Shown: positions 1 through 9,764, counted from the first letter of the stretch. The stretch is DNA of 64,000 nucleotides from Mycolicibacterium sp. CBMA 247 (GCF_009729095.1 NZ_VTGX01000002.1:1116001-1180000); one strand, 5' to 3'. Translations and numbers: made by a program. Notes: generated by a model not told the origin, from the letters alone.

Positions 1-612
1 GCCCTCCGCGGCGAGCTGCTCGATGCGGCGACGGTCGGCGCTGTTCACCGGAGGCAACGTGGTCAGGACGGCAGCCAGAACATCGGCGTAGTAGGACGTA
101 TTGTCCTGCAGGGAAAGTCGCAGCAGTTCGAGCACCGGGACGTGTTCGGCCAGCAGTCGCTCACCTTGGGCATGGTCGACGGTCGCCGCGAATTCGAGCA
201 CCATGGGCAGGTAATCGGGCAGCTCCGAGTTGCCCAAGTCATCCGCCTCGATGCCGGCCTGGCGGTACGCGTGCTTGAACCGCAACAGTGCCATTCCGCG
301 TTTACGGGTGTCGCCGTAGGCATAGTAGGTGAGATGAAGACTGCTGCGGCGGCGCATGTCGAACGTCTCGACGTAGTTCGACGCGCGCTGCATCGGGTCT
401 GTTTCGCCGAACCGGCGCAGGAATTCGGTCAGCGGCGACCGCGCCGCGTCGGGCAGTTCCGCTGTGACAGCGTCGAGCTGGCTGACGAGATCGGCCGTCT
501 CGGCGTTCGGATAGTCGAGCAGCAGCGCGGTGATGCGCCACACCAGGCGCTGCTCGCGCTCGGACAGGACAGTGCCTGCACCTGTCCTGCGGCCCCGGGT
601 GAGTAGTTTCAT
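1..612 (-). CDS. narJ: Nitrate reductase assembly chaperone NarJ (C-terminus off the left edge)
   Basis: NarJ is the cytoplasmic chaperone that inserts the molybdenum cofactor into NarG before the reductase docks on the membrane subunit NarI. The frame opens at an ATG at 612-610 and stays open for 204 codons to the edge of the window. The product begins MKLLTRGRRTGAG and contains a run reading ERLLAEHVPVLELL, typical of the TorD/NarJ helical family. The ATG overlaps the narH stop codon by four bases (ATGA), so translation is probably coupled. Position directly after narGH supports the call. The C-terminus and any narI lie outside the window. Confidence 0.9.
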   Translation of the reverse strand, partial: MKLLTRGRRTGAGTVLSEREQRLVWRITALLLDYPNAETADLVSQLDAVTAELPDAARSPLTEFLRRFGETDPMQRASNYVETFDMRRRSSLHLTYYAYGDTRKRGMALLRFKHAYRQAGIEADDLGNSELPDYLPMVLEFAATVDHAQGERLLAEHVPVLELLRLSLQDNTSYYADVLAAVLTTLPPVNSADRRRIEQLAAEG

Positions 613-2213
613 GTGGTCGGCAACAACCCGTCTGTGCTCCGGCCGTCCCAGTTGAGCAGGTTGACCCGGGTCGGATCACCCTGCGGAACAGCATCATTGG
701 TGTTGGTCAGGTGGAACTTGTCCACCATCGTGTCGAACGCTGTCATTCCCGGGCCGCCGTCGAGGTCCAGGCTGCATCCGGTGGCGAGCGCATCGAGGCG
801 GTGGGCGTCGGAGCCGGCCCCGGTGGGGATGACGTACCGGTCGGAGTATTTGGCGATGGCCAGCAGCCGGTACATCGCCTCGATCTCGTCGCCACTCAAG
901 TGCACCGATTCCGGGATGGTCTCGTCGAACTCTTCGCCGAGATTGGCCGCCCGCATGTACGCCCGCATACCCGCCAGCCGCTGCAGAGCGGCCCGGACCG
1001 GGCCCACATCACCTGCGGTGAACAACTCGGCCAGGTATTCGACCGGGATGCGCAGCGTGTCGATGGCACCGAACAGATTGTTCTTGTTCTCGCCGTCGTG
1101 GCCGGTCTCCTTCAAGATGTCCACCACGGGTGACAGCGGCGGCACGTACCAGACCATCGGCATCGTCCGGTACTCCGGATGCAGGGGCAGCGCCACCTGA
1201 TAGTCGACGATCAGCCGGTACACCGGTGAATTCTGGGCCGCTTCAATCCATTCGGGTGAGATGCCGGCCCGTTCGGCTTCGGCCACCACCCGCGGATCGT
1301 TGGGATTGAGGAACACCCCGAGCTGCGCGGGGTAGAGATCCGTGTCGTTCTCGACGGATGCCGCGGCCAGCACCGCGTCCGCGTCGTAGAGCAGGACGCC
1401 GATGTAGCGGAGCCGCCCGACACAGGTCTCCGAACATACGGTGGGGATACCGACCTCGACGCGCGGATAGCAGAACGTGCACTTCTCGGCTTTGCCGGTC
1501 TTGTGGTTGAAGTAGATCTTCTTGTAAGGACACCCGGTGACGCACTGCCGCCAGCCACGGCATTTGTCTTGATCCACCAGCACGATGCCGTCTTCGGAGC
1601 GTTTGTAGATCGCGCCGGAAGGACACGCCGCGGCGCAGGCCGGGTTCAGGCAGTGCTCGCAGATACGCGGCAGATAGAACATGAACGTCTGCTCGAACTC
1701 GAGCTTGACCTTCTTCGATACCTCAGCGACCTTGGCGAGCAACGGATCTCGCCCCACCTGCTCCGGTCCGCCGCCCAGATCGTCGTCCCAGTTGGCACCC
1801 CAGGTGACCTTGGTGTCCCGTCCGGTGATCAGTGACTTGGGCCGGGCCACCGGGGTGGTGTCCATGGCCGGCGCCGACAGCAGGTTCTCGTAGTCGTAGG
1901 TCCACGGGTCGTAGTAGTCCGACACCGTGGGCAGATCGGGATTGGCGAAGATGTTCAGCAGCCGCTTGAACCGGGAGCCTGATTTGAGGGTGAGCTTGCC
2001 GCGCTTGTTCAGCGTCCAGCCGCCCTTCCACCGCTCCTGGTCCTGATACTGGCGTGGATAGCCCTGTCCGGGCCGGGTTTCCACATTGTTGAACCACACG
2101 TATTCCACACCGCTGCGGTTGGTCCACGCCTGCTTGCAGGTGACGCTGCAGGTGTGACAGCCGATGCACTTGTCGAGGTTCATCACCATCGCGAGTTGCG
2201 CCATGATTCGCAT
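609..2213 (-). CDS. narH: Respiratory nitrate reductase beta subunit NarH (iron-sulfur)
   Basis: The 534-residue electron-transfer subunit passes electrons from the NarI haems to NarG. Four cysteine clusters are visible: CIGCHTCSVTC near residue 16, CEHCLNPACAAACP near 187, CRGWRQCVTGCP near 218 and CTFCYPRVEVGIPTVCSETC near 246. In the third group the second cysteine is replaced by Trp (CxxW), the NarH signature of the [3Fe-4S] cluster. The ATG at 2213 sits eight bases after a GGAG and three bases after the narG stop. A second in-frame ATG at 2204 is possible. It is co-transcribed with narG and narJ. Confidence 0.97.
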   Translation of the reverse strand: MRIMAQLAMVMNLDKCIGCHTCSVTCKQAWTNRSGVEYVWFNNVETRPGQGYPRQYQDQERWKGGWTLNKRGKLTLKSGSRFKRLLNIFANPDLPTVSDYYDPWTYDYENLLSAPAMDTTPVARPKSLITGRDTKVTWGANWDDDLGGGPEQVGRDPLLAKVAEVSKKVKLEFEQTFMFYLPRICEHCLNPACAAACPSGAIYKRSEDGIVLVDQDKCRGWRQCVTGCPYKKIYFNHKTGKAEKCTFCYPRVEVGIPTVCSETCVGRLRYIGVLLYDADAVLAAASVENDTDLYPAQLGVFLNPNDPRVVAEAERAGISPEWIEAAQNSPVYRLIVDYQVALPLHPEYRTMPMVWYVPPLSPVVDILKETGHDGENKNNLFGAIDTLRIPVEYLAELFTAGDVGPVRAALQRLAGMRAYMRAANLGEEFDETIPESVHLSGDEIEAMYRLLAIAKYSDRYVIPTGAGSDAHRLDALATGCSLDLDGGPGMTAFDTMVDKFHLTNTNDAVPQGDPTRVNLLNWDGRSTDGLLPTT

Positions 2214-2215
2214 CG

Positions 2216-5200
2216 TCAGTACTCCACTTCCTGCGAGCGACGACGAATCGTGGTGACTTCATCGCGTTGGTTTCCGGTGGGCCCGTGGTAGTTCAGGGCG
2301 AATGACTGCTGCGCATACCCGCCGATCAGGTGGGTGGGTTTGATCATGATCCGGGTCAGCGCATTGTGGATGCCGCCGCGTTTGCCGTTCTTTTCGGTAC
2401 GCGGCACGTCGACCGCCTTGTCCTGGGCGTGGTACATGAACACCAGGCCCTCGGGCATGCGGTGGCTGACGATGGCCCGTGCGTTCACCACGCCGTTGCG
2501 GTTGGTGCACTCGATCCAGTCGTTGTCCTTGACCCCGATCTTGGCGGCGTCCACGTCCGACATCCAGATGCACTGACCGCCGCGGGACAGCGTGAGCATG
2601 TACAGGTTGTCTTGGTAGGCAGAGTGAATCGACCATTTCGAATGCGGTGTCAGGTACCGCACGGTGATGCCTCCGCTGGTATCTCCCACCGTGGGTTCAT
2701 TGAACAGCGCGGTCATGTCCAGCGGCGGCCGGAAGGTCGGCAGCTGCTCGCCGAGCTCACTCATCCAGTCGTGGTCCAGATAGAAGTGCTGGCGACCGGT
2801 CAACGTGTGCCACGGCTTGAGGCGTTCGGTGTTGATGGTGAACGGGGAGTAGCGCCGACCACCCGTCTCCGACCCGGACCATTCGGGTGAGGTGTTGACG
2901 GGCACGGGCCGGGCCTGGGTGTCGGCGAACGTGATTCGCTTGCCCTCGTTCTCCTTGGCCAGGTCGACCAGTTTGGTTCCGGTGCGACGCTGAAGCGCCT
3001 CGAAGCCCTCGACGGCCAGGCGGCCGTTCGTGGTGCCCGACAGTGCGAGGATGGCCTCTGCGGCATGGGTGTCCTTGGCCAACAACGGGCGCCCGATCGC
3101 GACACCGCTGACCACCGCGCCGTTGACACCGCGCAGATAGTCGACCTCGGCGTCGGGGTGGGTGGTCACGCCCTTGGTGGTGAGGCCGACGGTTTCCACC
3201 ATCGGCCCGAGGGCTGCCATCTTCTCGGCGATCGCCGGATAGTCGCGGTCTACCAGGACCAGTCGCGGCATGGTCTTGCCGGGAATCGGTTCGCATTCAC
3301 CGGCTTTCCAGTCCAGCACGCGACCGCCGGGCTGGGCCGTGGCATCGGCGCTGTCATGCTGCAGCGGCATGGCCACGATGTCCTTGCGCTTGCCGAGGTG
3401 TTTCTCGGCCAGCCAGGAGAAGCCGCGGGCTATGCGGTGGAACGCGTCGAAGTCGGTCCTGGTTTCCCACGGTGGTGAGATGGCCGGCGAGAACGCGTGC
3501 ACGAACGGGTGCATGTCGGTGCTGGAAAGATCGTGCTTCTCATACCAGGTGGCAGCGGGCAGGACGATGTCGGAGAACAGCGTCGTGCTGGTGTTGCGAA
3601 AATCCAGCGACAGCAGCAGATCCAGCTTGCCCACCGGGGCCTCGTCGCGCCAGCGCACCTCCTGCGGGCGGATGCCGTCCTCGTCGCGCGCGGCCACTGC
3701 GGAGTCCGTGCCGAGCAGGTGCTTGAGGAAGTACTCATTGCCCTTGGCCGAGGAGCCGAGCAGGTTCGACCGCCACACCGTCAGGCAGCGCGGGAAGTTC
3801 TCCGGGGCGTCGGGGTCTTCACAGGCGAACTGCAGATGACCCGACGTGAGCCCGTCCACAACGTACTGCGAGGCGTCCTTACCCATCCGCGCGGCCTCGT
3901 CGGCGAGATCCAGCGGGTTGCGGTTGAAGGTCGGATAACTCGGCATCCAGCCGAGCCGACTGGCCAGCGCGATGTTGTCCGCGGCGGTGCGGCCGGCGAA
4001 CCGGCCCTCGGCGAGGGGCGAGGCCATCACCTCTGAGGTGAACGGGTCATACCGCCACTGGTCGGTCGCCAAGTACCAGAACACCGTGCCCTGCATCTGT
4101 CGTGGTGGCCGTTGCCAGTCCAGACCGAAAGCCAGTGTGGCCCATCCGGTGACCGGCCGGCACTTCTCCTGGCCGACGTAGTGCGCCCAGCCGCCGCCGT
4201 TGACGCCCTGGCAACCGGTGAGCATGACCAGCGTGAGAAACGACCGATAGATCTGATCGGAGTGGAACCAATGGTTGGTGCCCGCACCCATCAGGATCAT
4301 CGACCGGCCCTTGGAACGTTCGGCGTTGTCGGCGAATTCACGCGCGATGCGCTCGGCGGCCTGGGCAGGTACACCGGTGATCTCTTCCTGCCAGGCCGGG
4401 GTGTAGGGCTGGGCGGCGTCGTCGTATCCGGAGGGCCACTGCCCGGGCAGCCCGTCGCGGGCCACACCGTACTGCGCCAGGATCAGGTCGAAGACGGTCG
4501 TCACGCGATGGCCGGCAACGATTCTGGTCGGCACCCCGCGTTCCAGCACCCCGGGCCGGTCACTGTCGAACCGGGGGAGGGACACCGTGGCCACCTCGGT
4601 GGCCATACCGTGCAGGGTCAGTAGCGGGTGAACACCCTGCAGGTCCAGGTTCCAATACCCCTCGCCGGACGCGGTGAACCGGTGTCCCAGAGAACCGTTC
4701 GGCACCACGGGTCGTCCGGCCTGATCCAGCAGGACGGTTTTGGAGGAAGCGCCCTCGCCGGCGTCGCCGAGATCGGCTGCGGTGAGGAACTTCCCGGGCA
4801 GCACCCGTCCGTCGCGTTCGATGAGGGTGACCAGGAACGGCAGGTCGGTGTACTTCTTGACGTAGTCGGTGAAGTAGGGCGTCTGCTTCTCGACGAAGAA
4901 TTCCTTGAGGATGACGTGACCCATCGCCATCGCGAGCGCGGCGTCGGTGCCGGGGCGGGCCGGTAGCCATTCGTCGGCGAACTTGGTGTTGTCCGCGTAG
5001 TCCGGCGACACCACGACCACCTTCTGGCCGCGGTACCGGGCCTCGGTCATGTAGTGCGCATCGGGCGTTCGGGTGACCGGGACGTTGGAGCCCCACATGA
5101 TCAGGTAGCCGGCGTCGAACCAGTCGGCCGATTCGGGTACATCGGTCTGGTCACCGAACACCTGCGGGGAGGCCACCGGCAGGTCGGCGTACCAGTCGTA

Positions 5201-5881
5201 GAACGACAGCATCGACCCGCCGAGCAGCGAGATGAACCGGGCGCCAACGGCATGGCTCACCATCGACATCGCCGGGATCGGCGAGAAGCCGGCCACCCGG
5301 TCCGGTCCGTACTTCTTGACGGTGTGGACGTGGGCGGCGGCAGCGATCTCGGCGGCCTCCCACCATTCGGCGCGAACGAACCCGCCCTTGCCGCGGGCTG
5401 CCTTGTACCGCTTGGACTTCTCCGGATCCTCGACGATGTCGGCCCAGGCCAGCACCGGATCCTTGAGGCGTTCCTTGGCCTCGCGGTAGTACTCCAGCAG
5501 CACACCGCGCACGTACGGATAGCGGACGCGGGCAGGCGAATACGTGTACCACGAGAACGACGCACCGCGTGGGCATCCGCGCGGCTCGTACTCGGGCTTG
5601 TCGGCGCCTACTGATGGATAGTCGGTTTGTTGCGACTCCCACGTGATCACACCGTCTTTGACGTAGATCTTCCAGGAGCAGGATCCGGTGCAGTTGACGC
5701 CATGGGTCGATCGCACGACCTTGTCGTGTGCCCAGCGATCCCGGTAGAAGTCGTCGGCCGAGCGGCCACCGATCTTGTGCAGGGTCCGCTGATCGTCGGA
5801 GATCTCACCGCGGTGGAAGTACTTGCCCAGTCGCAGCAAAGCATCGGCAGGTGTCTGGCTGCCTGCATGTGAATCGATCAC
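2216..5881 (-). CDS. narG: Respiratory nitrate reductase alpha subunit NarG (Mo-bis-MGD)
   Basis: This is the catalytic subunit that reduces nitrate to nitrite on the cytoplasmic side, 1221 residues with the chosen start. The N-terminal cluster site reads THGVNCTGSCSWK, followed by EPRGCPRGASFSW, matching the His/Cys ligands of the NarG FS0 cluster. SFYDWYADLPVASPQVFGDQ carries the Asp that ligates molybdenum. The reading frame extends upstream to 5992, but the GTG at 5881 is preferred. It follows GGAGGGACGAATC, a strong Shine-Dalgarno, and places the conserved region (LLRLGKYFHRGE) at the usual distance from the N-terminus. It is the first gene of narGHJ. No nitrate transporter is visible upstream. 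Confidence 0.95.
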   Translation of the reverse strand: MIDSHAGSQTPADALLRLGKYFHRGEISDDQRTLHKIGGRSADDFYRDRWAHDKVVRSTHGVNCTGSCSWKIYVKDGVITWESQQTDYPSVGADKPEYEPRGCPRGASFSWYTYSPARVRYPYVRGVLLEYYREAKERLKDPVLAWADIVEDPEKSKRYKAARGKGGFVRAEWWEAAEIAAAAHVHTVKKYGPDRVAGFSPIPAMSMVSHAVGARFISLLGGSMLSFYDWYADLPVASPQVFGDQTDVPESADWFDAGYLIMWGSNVPVTRTPDAHYMTEARYRGQKVVVVSPDYADNTKFADEWLPARPGTDAALAMAMGHVILKEFFVEKQTPYFTDYVKKYTDLPFLVTLIERDGRVLPGKFLTAADLGDAGEGASSKTVLLDQAGRPVVPNGSLGHRFTASGEGYWNLDLQGVHPLLTLHGMATEVATVSLPRFDSDRPGVLERGVPTRIVAGHRVTTVFDLILAQYGVARDGLPGQWPSGYDDAAQPYTPAWQEEITGVPAQAAERIAREFADNAERSKGRSMILMGAGTNHWFHSDQIYRSFLTLVMLTGCQGVNGGGWAHYVGQEKCRPVTGWATLAFGLDWQRPPRQMQGTVFWYLATDQWRYDPFTSEVMASPLAEGRFAGRTAADNIALASRLGWMPSYPTFNRNPLDLADEAARMGKDASQYVVDGLTSGHLQFACEDPDAPENFPRCLTVWRSNLLGSSAKGNEYFLKHLLGTDSAVAARDEDGIRPQEVRWRDEAPVGKLDLLLSLDFRNTSTTLFSDIVLPAATWYEKHDLSSTDMHPFVHAFSPAISPPWETRTDFDAFHRIARGFSWLAEKHLGKRKDIVAMPLQHDSADATAQPGGRVLDWKAGECEPIPGKTMPRLVLVDRDYPAIAEKMAALGPMVETVGLTTKGVTTHPDAEVDYLRGVNGAVVSGVAIGRPLLAKDTHAAEAILALSGTTNGRLAVEGFEALQRRTGTKLVDLAKENEGKRITFADTQARPVPVNTSPEWSGSETGGRRYSPFTINTERLKPWHTLTGRQHFYLDHDWMSELGEQLPTFRPPLDMTALFNEPTVGDTSGGITVRYLTPHSKWSIHSAYQDNLYMLTLSRGGQCIWMSDVDAAKIGVKDNDWIECTNRNGVVNARAIVSHRMPEGLVFMYHAQDKAVDVPRTEKNGKRGGIHNALTRIMIKPTHLIGGYAQQSFALNYHGPTGNQRDEVTTIRRRSQEVEY

Positions 5882-6311
5882 GATTCGTCCCTCCAACCGT
5901 TGATATACGAGCGTAAGGGCGCTGCGGAGCGCCTCAAAAGAACGCACTGAAGGGGGCCGACCACTGTGAAATTGCCGTAACGCACCAGTCATTCCGCAGG
6001 AACATGCCGGTCATGCGGCGGTCCGGAAGTGATGTCGGGTTTATGTCAGCTACCTGCAATGATCGCCGTATCATGACAGGGAATAGGGGTGCTGGGGACG
6101 GTATCGCGGGGGTTCGCACCGCAACCCGAGCCGCCGAGGATTTATCACCGCGGTAACACTTCGCGGAGCGGGCATCGAGCCGTACAGGCTGACCGGCATG
6201 AGCTGGTGGACGAACAGGATCGACACCGGGCTGGACCAGTTGCCTGGCGAACATCGGGGCATCGTCTTGCGGTGTTGTTCGTCGCCGGTGTCCATCGCCG
6301 GGTTGGCGCCG
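5882..6311. other. Intergenic region upstream of narG
   Basis: About 430 bases lie between the narG start and the end of the methyltransferase gene. Short reading frames here have no recognisable protein features. A small imperfect palindrome, ATGAT-N6-ATCAT, lies near 6058-6075. It does not have the spacing of a canonical CRP or FNR box, so I do not assign a regulator. The nar promoter should lie here. Confidence 0.5.
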
Positions 6312-6989
6312 TCAGGCTTGTGGAGGCTTCGTCCAGCCGATGGTGTGCCGGAAGGCCAGGCGACGCCGCATCACCGCACCGGGAAGCACCGTCTCGACGA
6401 TCGTTTGCAGGGCGTCGAAACTGAGCTGTGGATCGCGCACCGGGAACGGTGGGGGCACCGGACCCCCGGGCACCGGCCGCGGATGTTTGACGAGGCCGAT
6501 GAGCGGGTTGGTTACCGCGGATGCCAAATCCCATGCGGTATCACGGATCGAGGCCCGGGCGGCCAGGCCGACGGCCAGGAACCGTCCGCCCGGCGCCAGC
6601 AGTCGTTTGACGTCGATCAGTGCTTGCTCGACGTCGAGGTGGTGCAGCACGGCCACCATGGTGATCAGATCGACGGACCCGTTGAGCTGGGCGAGTTGGC
6701 TGTCATCGATCGTGACATTGGTCAGCCCGGCGCAGCGCCGGGCCGCTTCGGCACGCATGCCCGAATCCCGATCTGTGCCATGGACACGCTCGAAATGAGC
6801 GGCCAGTTGAGCCACCAATTCGCCCTGACCGCATCCGATATCGATCGCGGCGTCGCGGCGCGCAGGCAGATTCGCCAGGATCCAACGGTGGAAGTGGTCG
6901 TTGTGACTCCACGGGTGCCTGCCGTTGAAGTTGTGCAGTCCTTCGGCGGCCCGCCTGATGACTGGGTGCTCGACGCGACGGATGTCCAT
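6312..6989 (-). CDS. Class I SAM-dependent methyltransferase
   Basis: A 225-residue protein with the Rossmann SAM-binding motif DIGCGQGE (motif I) and the later MVAVLHHLDVEQALIDVKRLLAPGG, typical of Methyltransf_11/25-type small-molecule methyltransferases. The substrate cannot be inferred. The reading frame extends to 7016, but that stretch covers half of the perfect hairpin at 6992-7023. The ATG at 6989, giving MDIRRVEHPVIRRAAEGLHN, is therefore the likelier start, although no clear Shine-Dalgarno precedes it. It lies between the steroid ipd genes and narG on the same strand and is separated from the ipd genes by the hairpin. Confidence 0.8.
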   Translation of the reverse strand: MDIRRVEHPVIRRAAEGLHNFNGRHPWSHNDHFHRWILANLPARRDAAIDIGCGQGELVAQLAAHFERVHGTDRDSGMRAEAARRCAGLTNVTIDDSQLAQLNGSVDLITMVAVLHHLDVEQALIDVKRLLAPGGRFLAVGLAARASIRDTAWDLASAVTNPLIGLVKHPRPVPGGPVPPPFPVRDPQLSFDALQTIVETVLPGAVMRRRLAFRHTIGWTKPPQA

Positions 6990-6991
6990 AC

Positions 6992-7023
6992 GCCCACTGT
7001 GCCGCCTGGGCGGCACAGTGGGC
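6992..7023 (-). terminator. Perfect 15-bp inverted repeat, terminator-like
   Basis: Arms GCCCACTGTGCCGCC (6992-7006) and GGCGGCACAGTGGGC (7009-7023) are exact reverse complements with a two-base loop. The hairpin starts 15 bases beyond the ipdC stop codon on the minus strand. There is no U-tract, so it resembles the U-less (I-shaped) terminators common in mycobacteria. It marks the end of the echA20-ipdABC transcript. Confidence 0.7.
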
Positions 7024-7038
7024 CAGTCAGCCGGTCAA

Positions 7039-8112
7039 CTACTCGGTGATCAGGGCAGCAGCACCGCGCAGATGCGTGACAGCGTCGTCGACGATTCTCT
7101 CGACCAGCTCAGCGCACGACGGAAGGTCGTCGATGATGCCGGCCACCTGCCCCGAGGCAAGCACACCGGCGTCGGTATTGCCCTCCACCAGACCGGCTTT
7201 GAGCAGCATCGGGGTGTTGGCCGCCATCACGACCTGCGACCAGGTGAGTTCTTTGCCGTGCCGCATGGCCATACCGTCTTTGATCATCGACGGCCAGGAC
7301 ATTCCCGAGAGCTTCTTGAACTTCTGGGCGTTGCCGATCGCGGCGGCGAAACCGCGTGCCCGCGAACCGCTCTCCAGCTTCTCCACCAGGCCGGTGCGCA
7401 GCACCCGGTGTGGCATGCCGTCCACCCGGGTGGAGACGACGGTGCCGTCCAGTGCGGCCTGCAGGTAGCGCTGCTTGACCGCGTCGGGCACGGTGGAATC
7501 CGAGGTCAGCAGGAACCGGGTGCCCATGGCCACGCCGGCGGCCCCGTAGGACAGCGCGGCGGCCAGACCGCGTCCGTCGAAGAAACCGCCTGCGGCAATC
7601 ACCGGTATACCGGTGTCCTTGACCGCATCGAGCACCGAGGGCAACAGCAGCGTGGTGGCGACCGGACCGGTGTGGCCACCGCCCTCACCGCCCTGCACGA
7701 TCACCGCGTCGGCACCCCAGCCGGCCACCTTCTTGGCGTGCTTGGCCGCACCGACCGACGGGATCACCACGACGCCCGCCTCTTTGAGCTTGGCGATCAG
7801 CTCGGGCTTTGGAGCTAAGGCGAAGGAGGCGACTTTGACTCCTTCGCGGATCAGGAGGTCGACACGCGCACCTGCATCGCCCGCATCGGCACGCATGTTG
7901 ATGCCGAAGGGCTTGTCGGTGGCGGCCTTGACCTTGGTTACGGCGGTCTGCAGCTCCTCGAGCGTCATGGTCGCTGACGCCAGGATGCCGAGTCCACCGG
8001 CGTTGGAGGTGGCGGCGACCAGTCGGGCCCCGGCCACCCAGCCCATTCCGGTCTGCACGACAGGGTGCTCGATACCGACCAGCTCGGTCAGCGGGGTCTT
8101 GAGCTTGCCCAT
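7039..8112 (-). CDS. ipdC: IpdC-like flavin-dependent oxidoreductase (nitronate monooxygenase fold)
   Basis: The 357-residue TIM-barrel FMN protein is of the nitronate monooxygenase/2-nitropropane dioxygenase family. Visible signatures include QTGMGWVAGARLVAATSNAGG near the N-terminus, QGGEGGGHTG (FMN phosphate loop) near residue 145, and PVIAAGGFFDGRGLAAALSYGAAGVAMGTRF. Gene order (echA20, ipdA, ipdB, then this) matches Rv3550-Rv3553 of M. tuberculosis, where Rv3553 is IpdC. IpdC acts on CoA-linked intermediates of the last two steroid rings before ring cleavage. The ATG at 8112 lies three bases after the ipdB stop. Function is assigned from family plus synteny. Confidence 0.9.
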   Translation of the reverse strand: MGKLKTPLTELVGIEHPVVQTGMGWVAGARLVAATSNAGGLGILASATMTLEELQTAVTKVKAATDKPFGINMRADAGDAGARVDLLIREGVKVASFALAPKPELIAKLKEAGVVVIPSVGAAKHAKKVAGWGADAVIVQGGEGGGHTGPVATTLLLPSVLDAVKDTGIPVIAAGGFFDGRGLAAALSYGAAGVAMGTRFLLTSDSTVPDAVKQRYLQAALDGTVVSTRVDGMPHRVLRTGLVEKLESGSRARGFAAAIGNAQKFKKLSGMSWPSMIKDGMAMRHGKELTWSQVVMAANTPMLLKAGLVEGNTDAGVLASGQVAGIIDDLPSCAELVERIVDDAVTHLRGAAALITE

Positions 8113-8115
8113 GGG

Positions 8116-8865
8116 TTAGACCTTGACCTCTTTGTCGCGCAACGACTTCGGATCGATGACCTCGCGCAGGAGCTTGAGCTCTTCCTCGGTGGCCAGCCGG
8201 GTGGTTTCGGCCGCGTCGAGACCGTGCACCTCGAAAGACGTATTGTCCGCTACTTGTTGAGCTTCGACGCCGGGGTGCAGCGATACCGCGCGCATCTGGT
8301 GGTCGGGACCGTTGAAGTCGAAGACCCCCAGGTTGGACACCACCCGGTAGATATTGGCGAACCGGTATGCCGGGTTCTCGGGATCGACCTTGTCCCAGCC
8401 GATCCCGGAGACGATGTCCACCGATTCGGTGAACACGCGCTTGGAATGGTTACCCACGAAGTAGCTCGTGGCGTGGTTGATGCTGTTGCCGGGGGCGCCG
8501 CGGACACCGAACATCTGCCGGGTCGGGTGCTGGATCGGGCCGAACGCCGAGAGGTTCTGGTTGCCGTAGCGGTCGATCTGGTTGGCGCCCATCACCACGT
8601 GGCGACGGCCCCAGGCCAGGGTCTCGAAGACCCGGTTGAACGGCATCCATCCCTCGACGGTGAAGGGCGCGCCGATCGCCGGGGTGTCGGCCAGGATCCG
8701 GGCCTCACCGTCGGTCAGCACGATGTCGGGGGAGAAGGTCAGCCGGGCCAGTCGGGCACCGATCTGGACGACGGTGGTCATCGGGCTGGCCATGATCTCG
8801 CCGGCGTCGCGGAACAGTTCGGCGCAGGCGACGGCGCACACCTCGGCGCGGGTCACAGCAATCAC
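8116..8865 (-). CDS. ipdB: IpdB, beta subunit of the steroid ring C hydrolase (CoA-transferase fold)
   Basis: IpdB is 249 residues and pairs with IpdA to form a heteromeric CoA-transferase-like hydrolase that opens the last steroid ring (COCHEA-CoA). It carries the fold pattern of family I CoA-transferase beta subunits, such as QIGARLARLTFSPDIVLTDG and the NSINHATSYFVGNHSKRVF segment. The start is a GTG at 8865 whose last bases overlap the ipdA stop (GTGA). A second GTG follows three codons later. Tight overlap with ipdA fits an obligate complex. Confidence 0.93.
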   Translation of the reverse strand: MIAVTRAEVCAVACAELFRDAGEIMASPMTTVVQIGARLARLTFSPDIVLTDGEARILADTPAIGAPFTVEGWMPFNRVFETLAWGRRHVVMGANQIDRYGNQNLSAFGPIQHPTRQMFGVRGAPGNSINHATSYFVGNHSKRVFTESVDIVSGIGWDKVDPENPAYRFANIYRVVSNLGVFDFNGPDHQMRAVSLHPGVEAQQVADNTSFEVHGLDAAETTRLATEEELKLLREVIDPKSLRDKEVKV

Positions 8866-9764
8866 TTGACACCCTCCTTCTGGGCCGACTGAGCAGCTTC
8901 CTTGAACGCTCGGACCGCGGCCTGGTAGTCGGCCTCGCTACCGGACAGGTACGTCTTGACGAACTCGGCCCAGGTCTCGTCGGAGCCGGCGGCCTCCGCG
9001 TAGTGGCGCTGGAACTTCTCGTCGCGCCGGTAGTCGGGCTCATTGGTGGTGAAGTGTGAGCCGTTGGGCGCCTCGACGACGGTGTCGACCATCATCCGGT
9101 TGATCAGCAGGGCCTGCGGCGGAACGGCCTTGACCAGTTCCTCGGTCGGCACGACGCGCTCCACGGACAGGAAGCGGCGCTGTGCCGACATCAGGAACAG
9201 ATCGTCGAAGTACGGGTCGATGCCGGTGTAGGCGGCATTGCCCTGGGCGTCACCGAGATTCATGTGCACGAACGCCGCGTCGAGGTTCAGTGCGGGCATC
9301 GCGACGAGTTCCTCGTAAGCGCCGTCGGTCTGATACGGCGAGCGCACAGTCTTGAGCTCGTCACCCCAGAACGTGCGCACATCACTGCCCAGCCCGGCGC
9401 GGATCGGCAGGAAGGGCAGGCGCTGCGCGGCGGCCTGCAGACCGCACCGCAGCATGCCCTCGTCCATCTCGCGGGCCTCGATCGTTCCGCTGGTGCGCGC
9501 CTTGGCGAACCACGGGTCGTAGAACGGCGCCGAGTCCAGGGACACGAAGCCGTAGTAGGCGCGCTTCACCTTGCCGGCCGAGCACAGCAGGCCGAGGTCG
9601 GGCCCCCCGTAGGTGATCACAGTCAGGTCCTTGACATCGGTGCGCAGCAGGGCACGCACGAAGGCCATGGGCTTGCGCCGCGAGCCCCAGCCGCCGATGC
9701 CGATCGTCATGCCGCTCTCGATGGAGGCGACCGCCTCGTCGAGAGTTGTTCGCTTGTCTGTCAT
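8862..9764 (-). CDS. ipdA: IpdA, alpha subunit of the steroid ring C hydrolase (CoA-transferase fold)
   Basis: The alpha subunit partner of IpdB, 300 residues with the chosen start. The N-terminus MTDKRTTLDEAVASIESG is followed by MTIGIGGWGSRRKPMAFVRALL, the glycine-rich loop of CoA-transferase alpha subunits. The frame extends upstream to 9854, but the ATG at 9764 follows GAGAGGGGA at ideal spacing and lies 34 bases after the echA20 stop, so it is preferred. It belongs to the echA20-ipdA-ipdB-ipdC operon governed by the KstR2 site at 10585-10598. Confidence 0.93.
   Translation of the reverse strand: MTDKRTTLDEAVASIESGMTIGIGGWGSRRKPMAFVRALLRTDVKDLTVITYGGPDLGLLCSAGKVKRAYYGFVSLDSAPFYDPWFAKARTSGTIEAREMDEGMLRCGLQAAAQRLPFLPIRAGLGSDVRTFWGDELKTVRSPYQTDGAYEELVAMPALNLDAAFVHMNLGDAQGNAAYTGIDPYFDDLFLMSAQRRFLSVERVVPTEELVKAVPPQALLINRMMVDTVVEAPNGSHFTTNEPDYRRDEKFQRHYAEAAGSDETWAEFVKTYLSGSEADYQAAVRAFKEAAQSAQKEGVK

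Noticed and set aside
6058..6075. Possible CRP/FNR-type palindrome ATGAT-N6-ATCAT
   Set aside because: The half-sites and spacing fit neither TGTGA-N6-TCACA nor TTGAT-N4-ATCAA.
5934..6254. A 106-codon minus-strand frame upstream of narG
   Set aside because: No ribosome-binding site, no domain and a position in the likely nar promoter.
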